Positions 37,093 through 48,805 of a stretch of DNA of 64,000 bases are shown here, piece after piece. The notes below the pieces were generated by a model. The model was not told where the DNA came from, did no database searches, and saw only the letters and a list, made by a program, of their open reading frames with translations. The DNA comes from Drosophila persimilis (lineage: Eukaryota > Arthropoda > Insecta > Diptera > Drosophilidae). Both the position numbers and the translations under genes were made by a program. Every line of letters begins with the position of its first letter. Position 1 is the first letter of the stretch. The stretch is taken from positions 434,001 through 498,000 of the forward strand of contig NW_020825312.1 of the NCBI RefSeq assembly GCF_003286085.1, read 5' to 3'.

Positions 37093-38025
37093 GTTTCGGA
37101 AAAGATATTTTTGTAAGTGGAAATATGAAAATAGCTGTGTTTTTATTTCAACTTCAAGAGAAAAAGATAATAATTTATTGAATATTTATTTATTTATTGA
37201 ATATCTTTTTTTATATTTATAAATCTTATCGATTAATAAATAAACAAAAGACTACTCTCGTCCTTTATTCCGAAAAAAAGGAATATACATAGACTCTTAG
37301 AATCAAATGAATATCATCCAAGGAAATTCGAGCTCTGAGTCCGAACCTCAGACAGAGAATATAAAATGGATTCGTATCCCTCTTTTGAATCGCCTGAATC
37401 CTTCCTTGCCATGCATTTTATATAGATGGGTGCCAGGCCATGGCTCTGCTTAGAAGAAGCCGGGCTCAATCTTTCTGCAATCGCTTATTTTCTGTGAAGG
37501 ACCTTCTGCACCCTTTTAAGTGTTCGGAAGTGGAATTTTGGGACAGCTCATTTTCGATTGTTTAGTGTCGCATATTTAAATAGCTCAAAACGGGTTTTTA
37601 GACTGTATGTTGATTTTTTTTGGAGTGGGCCAAAGGATCTGCACTGGCTTTATAGTGGATCTTTTGTCTGCCGACAGCGTTCACAACTTTAATATCTGTC
37701 TAGCTGGATACTACTTCCGAATAGTTTTTACCAGCATCATGCTTCTATAATATATACTTTTCTACGTCTCTGACATTTGTAATGAGCAGATGTCTCAATC
37801 GAAATGCAGCTTTGAGAGCGCTCCATGTTGGCGTTACAATTTACACTTTCGCATTCATAAATTCAGTTTGCGGCCCATTGGGACCAGGCCTAAATCGATG
37901 TGTCTCATGGCCAATTGAACGCGATGAAAGCTCTATTTCATTTGCGGTTGCAATGGAAAATATAGCCATACTATGAGTTTATTCAAAGTTTGCTGTTTCC
38001 TTTCGGGCTTTCCCACAAAGATTTA

Positions 38026-38377
38026 TGTTGACAAAAACTTTTCACGGTCTGCGAAATTTGCATCTGCTTACATAAGCTTCTGTTTGCTTTACTTGTGTTT
38101 TTCTGCTATTCGTTTGGATGGCCCATTTGTGTGGCTTAATTGGCTCTGTAGACATTTCTTCCGGTGGCTTTTGCCTGACCCACGAGTTGGTCAAAAGTGG
38201 CAACAGCTGGTAGACGAACAGCAGCTTTGGACCAAGTAAAAAAGCTTGGCTTGAAGTCAGGGTTTAGTATGCACTAAAGTTGTTGAGCAGAAAAATGTTC
38301 ATAGACTGCTTTAAGGCGAAGACAGGAAAATAAAGCAAACTTTTCAGCTAAAATATATACTAAATGTACATACTAAA
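38026..38377 (+). repeat. Tandem non-coding duplication, unit 1
   Basis: This segment aligns along its length with 38702-39060, 676 bases downstream, starting GTTGACAAAAACTTTTCAC and passing through CTATTCGTTTGGATGGCC and ACAGCTGGTAGACGAACAG. It ends near ATACTAAATGTACATACTAA. The copies differ by scattered substitutions and small indels. Confidence 0.85.
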
Positions 38378-38701
38378 ACTATCTGGCCCCGAATCATTTA
38401 GCGCAGTATTGTGAACTATTTCTGTTGCTCTAAACGATGACATTTGGAAGTATGAATCCTGATCCTCTTGTTTACACATACATATATGGTTCCCATAGCA
38501 CCAAACAGCACTTTCGGATGAGCGGAATATTGAATGTTTTACTCATACTCGAATGCACATGCACACAAATAGTTCAAATCATAGTTTATTGTGTTTCAAT
38601 TTTGTTTCCGACCGTTGGATTTTGTTCATACAAACACACTAAAATCCCGTTTGAAAAATGGTGGGTGGTGGTAGGAAGGTAAAAAATACTTAACAGCTTA
38701 C

Positions 38702-39060
38702 GTTGATAAAAACTTTTCACAGTCTGCCAAATTTGCAACTGCTTACATAAACTGCTTTGCTTCTCTTTTTCTGCTTTCTTATTGGCTATTCGTTTGGATG
38801 GCCAATTTGTGTGGCTTAATTGATTGTGTAGACAACGCTTCCGGTGGCTTTGGCCTGGCCCACGAGTTGTTAAAAAGTGGTAACAGCTGGTAGACGAACA
38901 GAAGCTTTAGGCCAAGTAAAATGCTTGGCTTGATGGCAGGGTTTGCGTCTATACTAAAATTATTGAGCTGTACAATTTTCATAGACTACTTTAGGGCGTT
39001 TACAAGTGCGGCAAAAAAGCCAACTATTCAATTATAATGTATACTAAATGTATATACTAA
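38702..39060 (+). repeat. Tandem non-coding duplication, unit 2
   Basis: Second copy of the unit at 38026-38377, in direct orientation. Neither copy has a conserved open frame, so this is duplicated non-coding DNA rather than a gene pair. Confidence 0.85.
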
Positions 39061-39162
39061 TATTTGATAATAATTTGTATGTATATACGAATTTATTTAT
39101 TTGAACTTGTACGATTATTAACTAACAGTTTATTTTTAAAACAAATTAGATAAAGAGCACAC

Positions 39163-39221
39163 TTCTACTACTGCTACTACTGCTACTACTACTACTATTA
39201 CTACCACTACTACTACTACTA
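39163..39221. repeat. (CTA)n trinucleotide array
   Basis: About 19 CTA/CTG-type triplets with a few TTA and CCA interruptions. Confidence 0.85.
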
Positions 39222-39794
39222 AATTCGCTTAAGCCGTGAAATTTCAAAGCCGTTGATTTGGCCAATTTGCTGTCATATTTGGTCATGCCAACACTTCAAC
39301 GTGCACTTAATGTTTCAGCGTAATATCACTCATACGTTGGGGGTGTCACCGCAGCCAGTTATGGCCTACCCGTTCTATAATCTTGATTGCTGCTAATCTG
39401 CGTACATAAAAACAGCATAGTATTAACTAAACGTTGGATTTACAAATAAATTGAATTTCGATTTGATCTTAATAACTGTTAATGGTTCTGGCCAAGATGT
39501 AATTGCAACCAGTTGTACGGCCAGAGCCATTGCACAACGGATGTTGGTTTCTTTACAAACTGGAAGCGTCTTCTTAGTGTCATGTTTGTGGCCCAAGGTT
39601 AGAGCCAGACCAAGAACTGGTCCTCGGCCGCAAAGACTTCTCAGAGCCCGTTGCTTTGCATAAAACTAAGATTAGATCGTTCAATAAGCGTATATGCTAT
39701 CTGAGTGGAATGAGTTGAATGAGTTATGAGATGCATTTGCAGTAAAAAGTATTAAAATAATTTGTTCCAGTACGTGATTGCATCAGGCGGGACA

Positions 39795-39929
39795 CCAGAG
39801 CCAGAAACCAGACAGAGTCCAGTCAGAGTCCAGAGCCAGAAACCAGACCAGAGTCCAGCCAGAGTCCAGAGCCAGAAACCAGACCAGAGTCCAGAGATCA
39901 GCCACGGACCAGCCCGAGTCCAGCCAGAG
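39795..39929. repeat. 36-bp minisatellite (CCAGAGCCAGAAACCAGA unit)
   Basis: Three unit starts at 39795, 39830 and 39866 give periods of 35 and 36 bases, followed by decayed CCAGAGT/CCCGAGT units. Translated frames are repetitive (SQKPDQSP) only because of the array. Confidence 0.8.
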
Positions 39930-40265
39930 ATACAAACATTGACTTACACAATCCCCACACTCATTTGGGCGCATTAAGATTGAATTAAAATCGTTGAGAT
40001 TTTTCGGGTCCCAATGAAAGTGACAATTAAAAAAAACTTCAACCAAAACTGTAACTGTAACTAAATAAATAGAAATAGTTAATTTTTTTTTTGCCACTGC
40101 CAGATGTCGACGGCTCGTCGTCGTCGCTTGCATTTCCTCGCGCGCCCAGCCAGAGGAGAGGTTTAGGCCGCAAGCCAGAGCCAGAGACAGAGACAGAGTA
40201 TGAACCCGAGCCCGGGCTGGCACGGTCCGGCCAGATACGTCAAACCTCAATTATAGCTAACGCCG

Positions 40266-40290
40266 GCAGCAGCAGCAGCAGCAGCAGCAG
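40266..40290. repeat. (CAG)n trinucleotide array
   Basis: About eight GCA/CAG units not embedded in a supported gene. Confidence 0.85.
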
Positions 40291-41826
40291 CCTGCTTGAC
40301 TCCTATATAAAACATATGGGCATATATATGGCTGGATATTCGTACATATATAAGTATATATGGCACCGGCACAGGTTGCCCAAGTGGACAATTTAATGTG
40401 GCTGTCATGTTAAATGCCAGCCAATAATTTAAGCCTCATTTTCGGTGGCTAAGAAATGTTTCAGTTGGGTGGTGGTCCTAGAGAAACATTGCAGACAAAT
40501 TGCACAATTTAAAACAAGAAAATTCTGTACAGGAAAAGTGTACTCACAAATAATGCAGACATCATTTTTCAATGGTAAGAAATATTTCTGATGGGTGCTG
40601 GTATTCTGAACAGGAAAAAGATTGGAAAATAAATTAAATTTTAGCTGGCACAATTTTGGCGATAATTCTCTTCCAGCAATCAAATGATTATGGATTTCTT
40701 TTACATTTTATTTTTATTTATTATAGTACAAATCTCAATAGCAAACTTCAATCTAATTTTATTAATAGCCAATTTAAGATAATCTGCCATGATTACTTCC
40801 GACTAGAGGCGAAAACAAACCAAGTTATTAATTGTGCCCCCAACCACGTGCCCCACTCAAAGACGATTCGCATTTGAAACAATTTCTGCAACCGCAAATA
40901 AATCTAATTTTTTTTTTGTTTTTCAACTCTCAAACTCTCATGAACTCCGTTTTGCGGTTTTTCGAATATTATGCTATAGAGATTTAATTTTTTTGTTTTG
41001 TGTGTGTGTGTAGGGGTTTTTTTGTAGGAGAAGCTTTACAAAATTAAGCCATAATCGTTTACTAAGCTGCGATCCTCTGAAAACCGGCTAAGCCGAAAGC
41101 TCTTTGCCATCTTAGAGTATTATTGATGATTATTATAGCTTCTATTGTGGCTGCCATTGTTGCTGCCTAGATGGTTACCAAATTTAGCATTCATGTATTG
41201 CAAAACACCTCTTTCGATTCTTTTAGATGCTGGACAGCTTTCAGCATGCAAAATCTGAAAAATCCACACGACCCTTTCAAAGTGATTGTCGTCGCGGGAC
41301 ATCGCATCCCGAGGCACGTTTTTGGTGTGTATTTGTAAATACGTGAATATTGCAAAATGAGTTGTAAACATGTACGAAATGGTTGTGTCTTGTCTCTCTC
41401 TGTCATTGACTCATGAAACAACGTATTAGAACGTTCGGGCGGGGGGATGGACGCGGTGGTACTTATTAGTGGGAAATTAACAGGGGAATATGGTGCTTAA
41501 CAAGTGAGGTCTAGGGGATTAAATTCGCCACTATATCCATTCAAAGTGGCACTGAATCATTCAGTTTGGCAGCTATACGATTTTAGAAACCTGAAGCATT
41601 GGTTCTTTCCTAGAACTTCCCTCAATCCCTAGTCGTATATGCCCCATACACCCTCTGGTTACATTCACAGCCTGGTCGCTCCGTCAGCTCCATATGATGC
41701 GTCACTTTTACTATCAGCATTGAAAGATCTTCGTTTTGCTAGCAATAAAAAAAAGAGACCAACAAAAAAAATCTAAAGAAAATAAAAACAACTAACAATC
41801 TGAAAAGTATACAAAACTGAGAAAAC

Positions 41827-41848
41827 AAAAAAAAAAAAAAAAAAAAAA
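41827..41848. repeat. Poly(A) tract
   Basis: About 22 consecutive A residues. There is no retroposon body next to it that I can recognise, so it is treated as simple sequence. Confidence 0.8.
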
Positions 41849-42497
41849 GGAGAAGAAAAACCAAAAATAATACAGAATAAAGGCGAACATCGTTTGTCGA
41901 TTTTACAGCTGACGAGCGAAAGACAGACATAGCAGAGGGGGCTTTGGGTTATGGTTATTATTGCAATGGATTTTCAAATTTTGCAAGGCTTTATGTGGCC
42001 TGGCTGCCTGCCACCAGTGGCTGCTCCACAGAGGCAGGGGCAGCCGCACAGGCAGAGTGCAGTTTTGTTGCCTGTTTTTGTGCCTTTTGCTGGATTGTGT
42101 GATGTTTGAAACTAATTTGCGGTTACAAGCGCGGTCGGCGCTCGTTTTTGTGTGTGTGCCCGGAGTACCCTGAGTACCCTGAGTCCGGGTCCCAAAGTGC
42201 GGCATCATGCCCTTTTGTTGTTTGCCTGGGTGCTTATTGAATCCGATTCGGGGCATGAGGCACCATGGACTTGCAATTATTGTTCGCTGCCAGAGCGCAA
42301 AAAGTTAATTAAATCACATCGAGGCGAGGAAGAATTGCACCAGAGAATGATCTAATTTTCCAAACAAATACGACTACCAATACTCGTACTCGTAGATATA
42401 TGTAGATACAGATAGGGGCACAGATAGAGTTATGTTATGTTCATGTGAGGGGTATGTAATTATGTCTTGCCACGATTTTCGTGCTGTCAGAGAATTC

Positions 42498-42524
42498 TCC
42501 CCAGTCCCCAGTCCCCAGTCCCCA
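42498..42524. repeat. (CCCCAGT)n heptamer array
   Basis: Three and a half tandem CCCCAGT units. Confidence 0.8.
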
Positions 42525-42970
42525 AGTTGACAATCTAAAATCTCAAGTCAGATCTCATCTGCCTTCGCAAAATTGGGGACTGGGTGAGCGTTGATAAACC
42601 CAGAGTGCACTCCAAACACTTCAGAGCCCGCGTGGCGGCTAAGCAAAGTGGTTCAGTTTTCAAGTGTTTGCCATTGATATTGCTGCCTACACATAGTCTG
42701 CTGGGCTGCACTGCGCAGCCGCAACGTGCAACGTGCAACCCGTACTGGGCAAAAGTAAGTGGCACCCTCTTGAAGGAAGTATCTCGGGGAAACAAACTCT
42801 TTAATCTTTTGGGACTTTCATTTCTCAACAAAACTCAAAAATAATGATGAAAAATCTTATTAAAACAAACCCCGAAATCTGTAACAATTACTCATTGAAT
42901 TTCAATTTGCATAAAGCATAAAGCAAGGTTCAATAACATAAATCGCCAGACATCGTCTGGGGTTGCTCAA

Positions 42971-43040
42971 TCAGTTTCAGTTTCAGTTTCAGTTTGAGTT
43001 TTAGTTTCAGTTTCACTTGCAGTTGCAGTTGCATTTGCAG
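42971..43040. repeat. (CAGTTT)n to (CAGTTG)n hexamer array
   Basis: Tandem CAGTTT units that change into GCAGTT units. It is drifted simple sequence. Confidence 0.8.
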
Positions 43041-43222
43041 TTCCCCTTCAATTGGCCCAGACAACAACTTTCATATGCAAAATTCTCCATGATTTTCCAT
43101 GAACTTCACTTTGCATGCCCGCCAGATTTTCCATTTCGATCGGACATTTTTTCTATTTTTCATTTTATTTTAGTTTTCGGCAACTTGTGGCCTTTTTCCG
43201 CAATTGTCGCGAACAATTGTCA

Positions 43223-43268
43223 TTGTCATTGCTGTTGGTGTTGTTGTTGCTGTTGCTGCTGCTGCTGG
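43223..43268. repeat. (TGT/TGC)n trinucleotide array
   Basis: TTG/CTG triplets of the opa type, not part of a supported reading frame. Confidence 0.75.
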
Positions 43269-45403
43269 GGGCTCCTATTTTTTCCATTATTTTTAGCCGC
43301 TTTTTTTTCGGCGTTCGGCCTGTCTTGAGATTTATATTTGCCTGCTGCCCATTTGGAGCACATTATGTAAATTTCTGTACATTTAAAACGGGTTCGCAGC
43401 GTTTTAAAATTTGTCGGTTGTTGCTGCCTGCTGTTGCTGCCTCTCTGTTGCTGCCTCTCTGTTTCGACCATTCCCGTACTCGTTCCCGTTCGCGATTCGT
43501 ATCGCATTCAAGTGCTTTTTTGGAGCTGTCCTAGCCATGCATTTTAATTGGTAAGTGCAGCGACACGACCAAGCCAGGAAAGGCCTTAAAAGGCCTTCAG
43601 CCGCGACAGTCCCTGACTTGGCTGATGGCAAAGAAAGGTCCCCACAACCGAACGGTGAACGTGTTCACAAGAGCGGCCTTGAACGGCATCTTCTTCTCTG
43701 TACCCCTGACATTATGTAAGCGACTCGCAAGAGGGAGTGCTGCTATTTAGAAGGGGAAGTTGGCGGAGCTACTGGTCTTGAAGTGGAGTATAAATGCGGA
43801 AGGAATACCAGAATACCAGTATTTATTCATATATGGATCTTAATCGCTTAGAGCAGAGAGCAGGAGCACATAGACTAAAAAGGAATAAGTAAGACATAAC
43901 AGGATATACGAATATGTAAAAGAAGATGCATTTCATGCAGATACCATTCTCATTGCTCATAACCATTCCGCGAGTTGGTCTTCATGCTACTTCAAAGTCT
44001 TAACCATTTCAAATCATAGGAATCTCCAGCTGCAATCGTTTAAGACAGCCTTTTAGTCTTGCGAGTTCCCAAAGTTTCTCGTTTTTTATATAGATTCGAT
44101 CCGTCTACAGCCAATTCTCCTGATCTTCATTCTTTACCAATTTGTACTCCACAATTAGTTGCACATTAACTCATTTCCGGTTTTATTCTTGAATTATATG
44201 CTTTCCCCACTCTTAAGTAGTCGCTCTCTCTGATTTTCTTCCGACACCTCTGTCGCTCTCTGCTCACAGTTTCCACATTTCTTTTCCCTTCCCTTCCCCT
44301 CCTCCAACCATCAGGGCAATTAACTGAACTTTGTCGTAACTTCCCCCATTTACAACCTAACGGTAGCTTAGCATTGGCGACGACATTGGCAACGATGGAG
44401 CAGGCAGCCTCCAGCGACAGCAACAATAACAACAACAACAGCCATAATGATTTATATAAAGATAGCAGCAAATACTCGTAGCACCGCGACTAAGGTTATA
44501 GCGTTGGGCCCCCACTTGAGCACGACGCCGGCGACAGTCGCAGTCGCAGTCGCTCCCCCTTTGCGATTCCGATTATTCCGATTGACGGTGGGGAGGGATC
44601 CAGGCATCGCATCAAATCGTATCTCGAATGCAACGTATCGAACGTTGAGCAGCGTTATGTGAGACAAGCACCCGCATAACTGAGAGTTGCGAATGGTCAC
44701 CGAACGGGTGGGGGGGATGGGAGGGTGGTGGACTCTTTCGAGGGGAAGTGCCGCTCGGTGGCAGTGTTCATTATATAAACAAAGCAAGGAAAACAAGAAA
44801 TCTGGCAACAAATCAATAGAAAAAAGTGCTTTTATTTGATGGGGAACAACGAGAGAGCCAGATAAAACTCGCAAACTCGGTTTCCGACCAGCAGACACTA
44901 ACTGACTGACTGACCGAATGAGATCGGAGATCAGGCTGCTAGTCCAGACCCAGACTCTGGACTACTCTTGCGACTCGTACCGCACCACTCGTCGTACTCC
45001 GATTCCAACTCGAAGTCGGAGTCCAAGTCGGAGTCGATCCAGTTATGAATAAACATTTGCCGCATGTTTGTCTGGCTTAATGGAGCGCGTGCGTCTGGGC
45101 TTAGACTCGTAAGAGAAATGAAAATCGTTTGTCGTCCGATATAGTATTTCTCTTGCCATTTGATTTCATTCCATTTCATTTTCATTTTCATTTCATAGCA
45201 ATTAGCAAGTCAAAAGGAAACAAGTTGTCCTGTCCAACTCTAGTCCCAGTCCCAGTTCCAGGTCTAGTTTTTTGCCCGTTTTTGCCCATTGCATTTGGCA
45301 TTTAACCAGCGTCGGAGATGGGCCAAAAACGTGCCCTGACCCACCATAGATTATCCGTTCGATTCTGTGAATTATGGGACCCGAACTCTGCAATTAACGA
45401 AAG

Positions 45404-45428
45404 TTTTTTTTTTTGGGGGGGGGGGGGG
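45404..45428. repeat. T-run followed by G-run
   Basis: Eleven T residues are followed directly by about fourteen G residues. Run lengths may be unreliable because such tracts are prone to sequencing error. Confidence 0.75.
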
Positions 45429-45767
45429 TTTTGCTTGACTGCATTTTGAGGTGCTTCATGTTGTAGCCCAAAGGGATTTCAGGCAGATTTATCTGGACAC
45501 CATTGCCCAATCGACAAGGGGGCGTATGCGTAATGCAGCCTATGACCAATCGAAAGTTGTACTCAAAGTCGGGTTCCTAATTAGACAATTTCTCTATTAC
45601 TGAAGAGCAGTCGATGGAGAGGAGGACCAGCTGCGAGTCTGGGGTTTCCTTTCACAAAGATCTAACTTTTGCGGACAATTACAGCTGTAACTAATCAAAA
45701 GGGCATTGATTTTTATGAACTGTTGAGCATCCCAAATGGAAGACCTGAACGTGGACGATGGTTGTGG

Positions 45768-45812
45768 CGATGGCGACGTCGATGGCGACGTCGATGGCGA
45801 CGGCGATGGCGT
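45768..45812. repeat. GATGGCGACGTC 12-bp array
   Basis: About three to four GATGGCGACGTC-type units. GACGTC contains a palindrome that resembles a CRE half-site pair, but the array looks like expansion of a simple repeat. Confidence 0.7.
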
Positions 45813-46341
45813 CACCTGCTGTTCAAATCTTTGCATTTGCAGTGAAACGTGCTGCAAAAAGTGGGGAAGAAAAAAAGAAAAACGTTAACCATCATGATGC
45901 AAGAGAGAAAGAAAGTTGCAACTCGTGCCTCATAAACGGCAATCTCCGGACAGAGCCAAAGCCAAACCCATGAAAATCTCAGCAAAAAAAGGGACCCAGG
46001 CGCCTGGGTCAAGCCAATCCATTCGAGGCCCCCGAGTCACGTTAGGGCATGTTAGCCAACAGCCAGAGATCGGGCCTGAGATGGGGTTTGGGCATCCATC
46101 CATAATGTGCATATTGCCGTTGAGTTTTTTCGCTTTGCGGTTTTTTTGTTTTTTTATCGAGTGCTCGCTTTTTGACACTAAATTGCCTTGACTAAATCCA
46201 TGTCCATGGCGGCGATGGCTTTACCTCTAACGAAGTGTGAAAGATGCTGGTCTTTGATTCGATTTGATTGCCCAACTGTGGCATGCACCGCACTGCCACT
46301 CCATACCACTCCACACCACACTCTGCTGCAAGGTTCGTTTT

Positions 46342-46394
46342 TGCTGCTGCTCCCGGTGCTGCTGCTGCTGCTGCTGCTCTTGCTGCTGCTGCTT
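46342..46394. repeat. (GCT)n trinucleotide array
   Basis: GCT triplets with short interruptions about 250 bases upstream of the probable Cpr62Ba. A second, weaker array lies at about 46488-46530. Confidence 0.8.
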
Positions 46395-46642
46395 GCACCG
46401 TGAAGATGTAGTTAACAACGTGACTATGTAATCAGCATCAGCCACTGCACCAGCGCTAGGAAGTTGCTCCGCTTCGAGCTTTCAACTGCTGCTGCGGCTG
46501 CTGCTGCAACTACGGCTGCAACTGCTGTAAAGTGCAAATGATTTTCACCCCGGCCACACCTCCTGGTCAGCCTTTTGGACACCCCTCTGACACGGCTGTC
46601 GTTTCGTTACGTTTCTAATCAAATTAATTTCGGCAGCAACTC

Positions 46643-47136
46643 ATGACCACGTGTCCGGTCAGGATGGCATTTGGCTACCTCTTACTCTGTCTGCGGCTGT
46701 GGCTGTTCCTACAGATTGCGCATACGCAGCGTGTGATGACGACATACATTGAATCGTATAATGATTATGGCCACAATCATGATGAGGAAAGGGTGAGTGT
46801 GGGAACCATCAATCCATTCGTGACTCTTCGTTCTGTGTGTCACCCAAGCAGCTCCACTACGCCCATCAATATCACATTTCCGATCCGAAGAGTCAAGTGC
46901 ACATCCTCCATCGAGAACAGCGTCATGGAGATCACGTCCTTGGGACCTACAGCCACTTGGAGCCTGGGGGACACATACGCAGCGTTCACTACGAAGTACG
47001 CGGACCCCACCAGGGCTTTAGGGCTGTCATTCAGCAGCGAACGGCCCACAGCCGAGTACATCAGTCCCTGGAGTTCCGGCGCAAGCAGCCGTCTCGCCCC
47101 CTGGCCCTGGCGGAGCCTGTGGCATTTGTGGTTTAG
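46643..47136 (+). CDS. Cpr62Ba: Divergent RR-type cuticular protein (probable Cpr62Ba)
   Basis: Two exons, 46643-46792 and 46852-47136, separated by a 59-bp intron (GTGAGT donor, CCCAAGCAG acceptor). The product is 144 residues from the first ATG or 137 from the ATG at 46664. The second start gives a cleaner signal peptide (MAFGYLLLCLRLWLFLQIAH), so it may be the real one. Exon 2 holds a degenerate Rebers-Riddiford domain: HYAHQYHISDPKSQVHILHR, GTYSHLEPGGHIRSVHYE and PHQGFRAVI align with the RR-2 core, but LVEPDG has become HLEPGG and the chitin-contacting aromatics are partly replaced by His. The tail is basic (RRKQPSRP). The name rests on cluster position beside Cpr62Bb and Cpr62Bc and on the RR family match. 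It is probably secreted to cuticle; chitin affinity may be altered. Confidence 0.78.
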
Positions 47137-48689
47137 TGGCAGGTGCCCGAGGCCTAAAACCGGACCACAAAAGCGGTCCTTGGCCCATCCGTTAATTACA
47201 AAATGTTTAATTGTCTTCCAATGATTTCGCTGAAATTTTAAGTGAATTTCGAACTTGAAATTTAAATTGATTTCGGGAGGAGTACACCAAATTTGAACGT
47301 AAAATTGTATGAATTATAAAATGTACATCATTTTAGATATTAAATTAATCAACTTGAATGAATCATTTGGAAGTGAATCGAGGTTTATTTTAAATGGGAA
47401 CCATGGGAGAACCATTCTTTAACTTTCGGATGGAGTTCAAAAGAGATTTAGCACCTCAGAAAAACATAGACTACACAAACATCTCTTCCGTTAACTCACA
47501 TTCCATTTTCCAATCATGTAAATTCCATTTAACTACACAAACACCTTAAACCTTAAAAAATTACCTTTAATTTAACATTTAGTGTGTTCTGCAAGCCAAG
47601 AAATTGCTGCTGATGATGTTGGCTCACTTTTCAGGCCATGAATTGCGAGCTTAATTATAATTAATGGACACCGTCCGGGCTATTGTTGAGTTATATTTCT
47701 GGCAGGCGGCGCGCTATTAAAGCTGAGCAAACATGCTCATAAAACCCGTTGACAATCCATGCCTCTGTTAACGGCACCCCACCGAAACCAGAGGAATATA
47801 CTTCATATATTTAAGGTGCAGTTAAAAACGAATGATTGTATTTTTGTTGGTTCAATATTTCGTGCTAATTATATTGTTTCCATGGCTGGTGGCTGGTGGC
47901 TGTTCGCTGGTGGTTGGTGGCTGCTGCCTTTGACGTCTGGCGGTCAGGGTCTGGTCTGCGATCAGGCCGCTCTGTGATCAGCCAGTAAATGATGGCCCAG
48001 TGGCTGCCGTTCAACGACACTGCTAATTGCTCTCTGGCTAATTGCCAGGGGTTGTGTTGTGTTTGGGCTAGTTCGGTTTTTTCCTTTGTCGAGTTTCGTG
48101 TGCCGGAGGCTATGAAAAGTCGCTCAAGAAAGTGCCAATCAGTGGCCTGGGCTCCGTTAGTCCATTTGACAGCTCACCTTGTCCCGTTTGACCTTTTTGT
48201 TTGACCCCTGCAGGCAATTAAAAGACACTTTAGGCGCCATCTCCCTCACGCTCTCTGTTGTGTGTTTCCACACATGCCCCCGGCTCTAGTTCGTTGCCTA
48301 AGTCTTTTGTTTTTCGCCGAAAGATTGTACCCGGTAACAGTTGATTATAGCATAAGGCTATATTGCATTGGTGGAAGTTTATGTGATAGGGAAAAATAGA
48401 GTTTACGAGTCCATTTAGTACACATGATACTGATTTTGCATGAACATACGATTCGTTGCAGCTCTTTCTGTCTGTCTTTCTGTATGGACTCCTAGATCGC
48501 TGAGAATTTGAAAATTCAACGATACGCAACTTAGTCACATTTATCCAAAAGGGTTTTCCCATTCTCCTTTCAGACTTCTCATTATAAGAGGGTTTCTTGA
48601 AGAGTTCGCTAGCATTCTTTAGTGTTTTAGTTGAGTATTACCCCATTAGCAGGTAGTTTATAGTCGAAAGGATTTCTTCATTTAAGTTT
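47137..48689. other. Spacer between probable Cpr62Ba and the minus-strand gene
   Basis: About 1.55 kb that includes the 3' UTR of the upstream gene (an ATTAAA at 47339-47344 is a possible poly(A) signal) and one copy of the recurring motif at 48288-48317. No gene was seen. Confidence 0.5.
48288..48317 (+). repeat. Recurring motif, copy 5
   Basis: AGTTCGTTGCCTAAGTCTTT and the TTGTTTTT that follows match the other copies almost base for base, here on the plus strand. Confidence 0.7.
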
Positions 48690-48707
48690 TATTACGGGGT
48701 GTTTTTC

Positions 48708-48713
48708 TTTATT
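48708..48713 (-). terminator. Poly(A) signal of the minus-strand secreted-protein gene
   Basis: The minus strand reads AATAAA 93 bases downstream of the stop at 48806. This supports the coiled-coil exon as a genuine terminal exon. Confidence 0.65.
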
Positions 48714-48805
48714 AATAGTTATTTACAACATTTTGGGTAAGACTTAAGCTTAACTTTTGTTTCGTGTAGTTTTCCTCTGTTTTATATTGTTGGCCCGCCC
48801 ATCGC

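Larger units (their letters stand above)
37093..46642. other. Spacer between Cpr62Bb and the probable Cpr62Ba
   Basis: About 9.5 kb with no supported gene. It contains a tandem non-coding duplication (38026-38377 and 38702-39060), a 36-bp minisatellite, and many trinucleotide and hexamer arrays (listed separately). Long open frames over the repeats are low-complexity artefacts. Confidence 0.5.
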
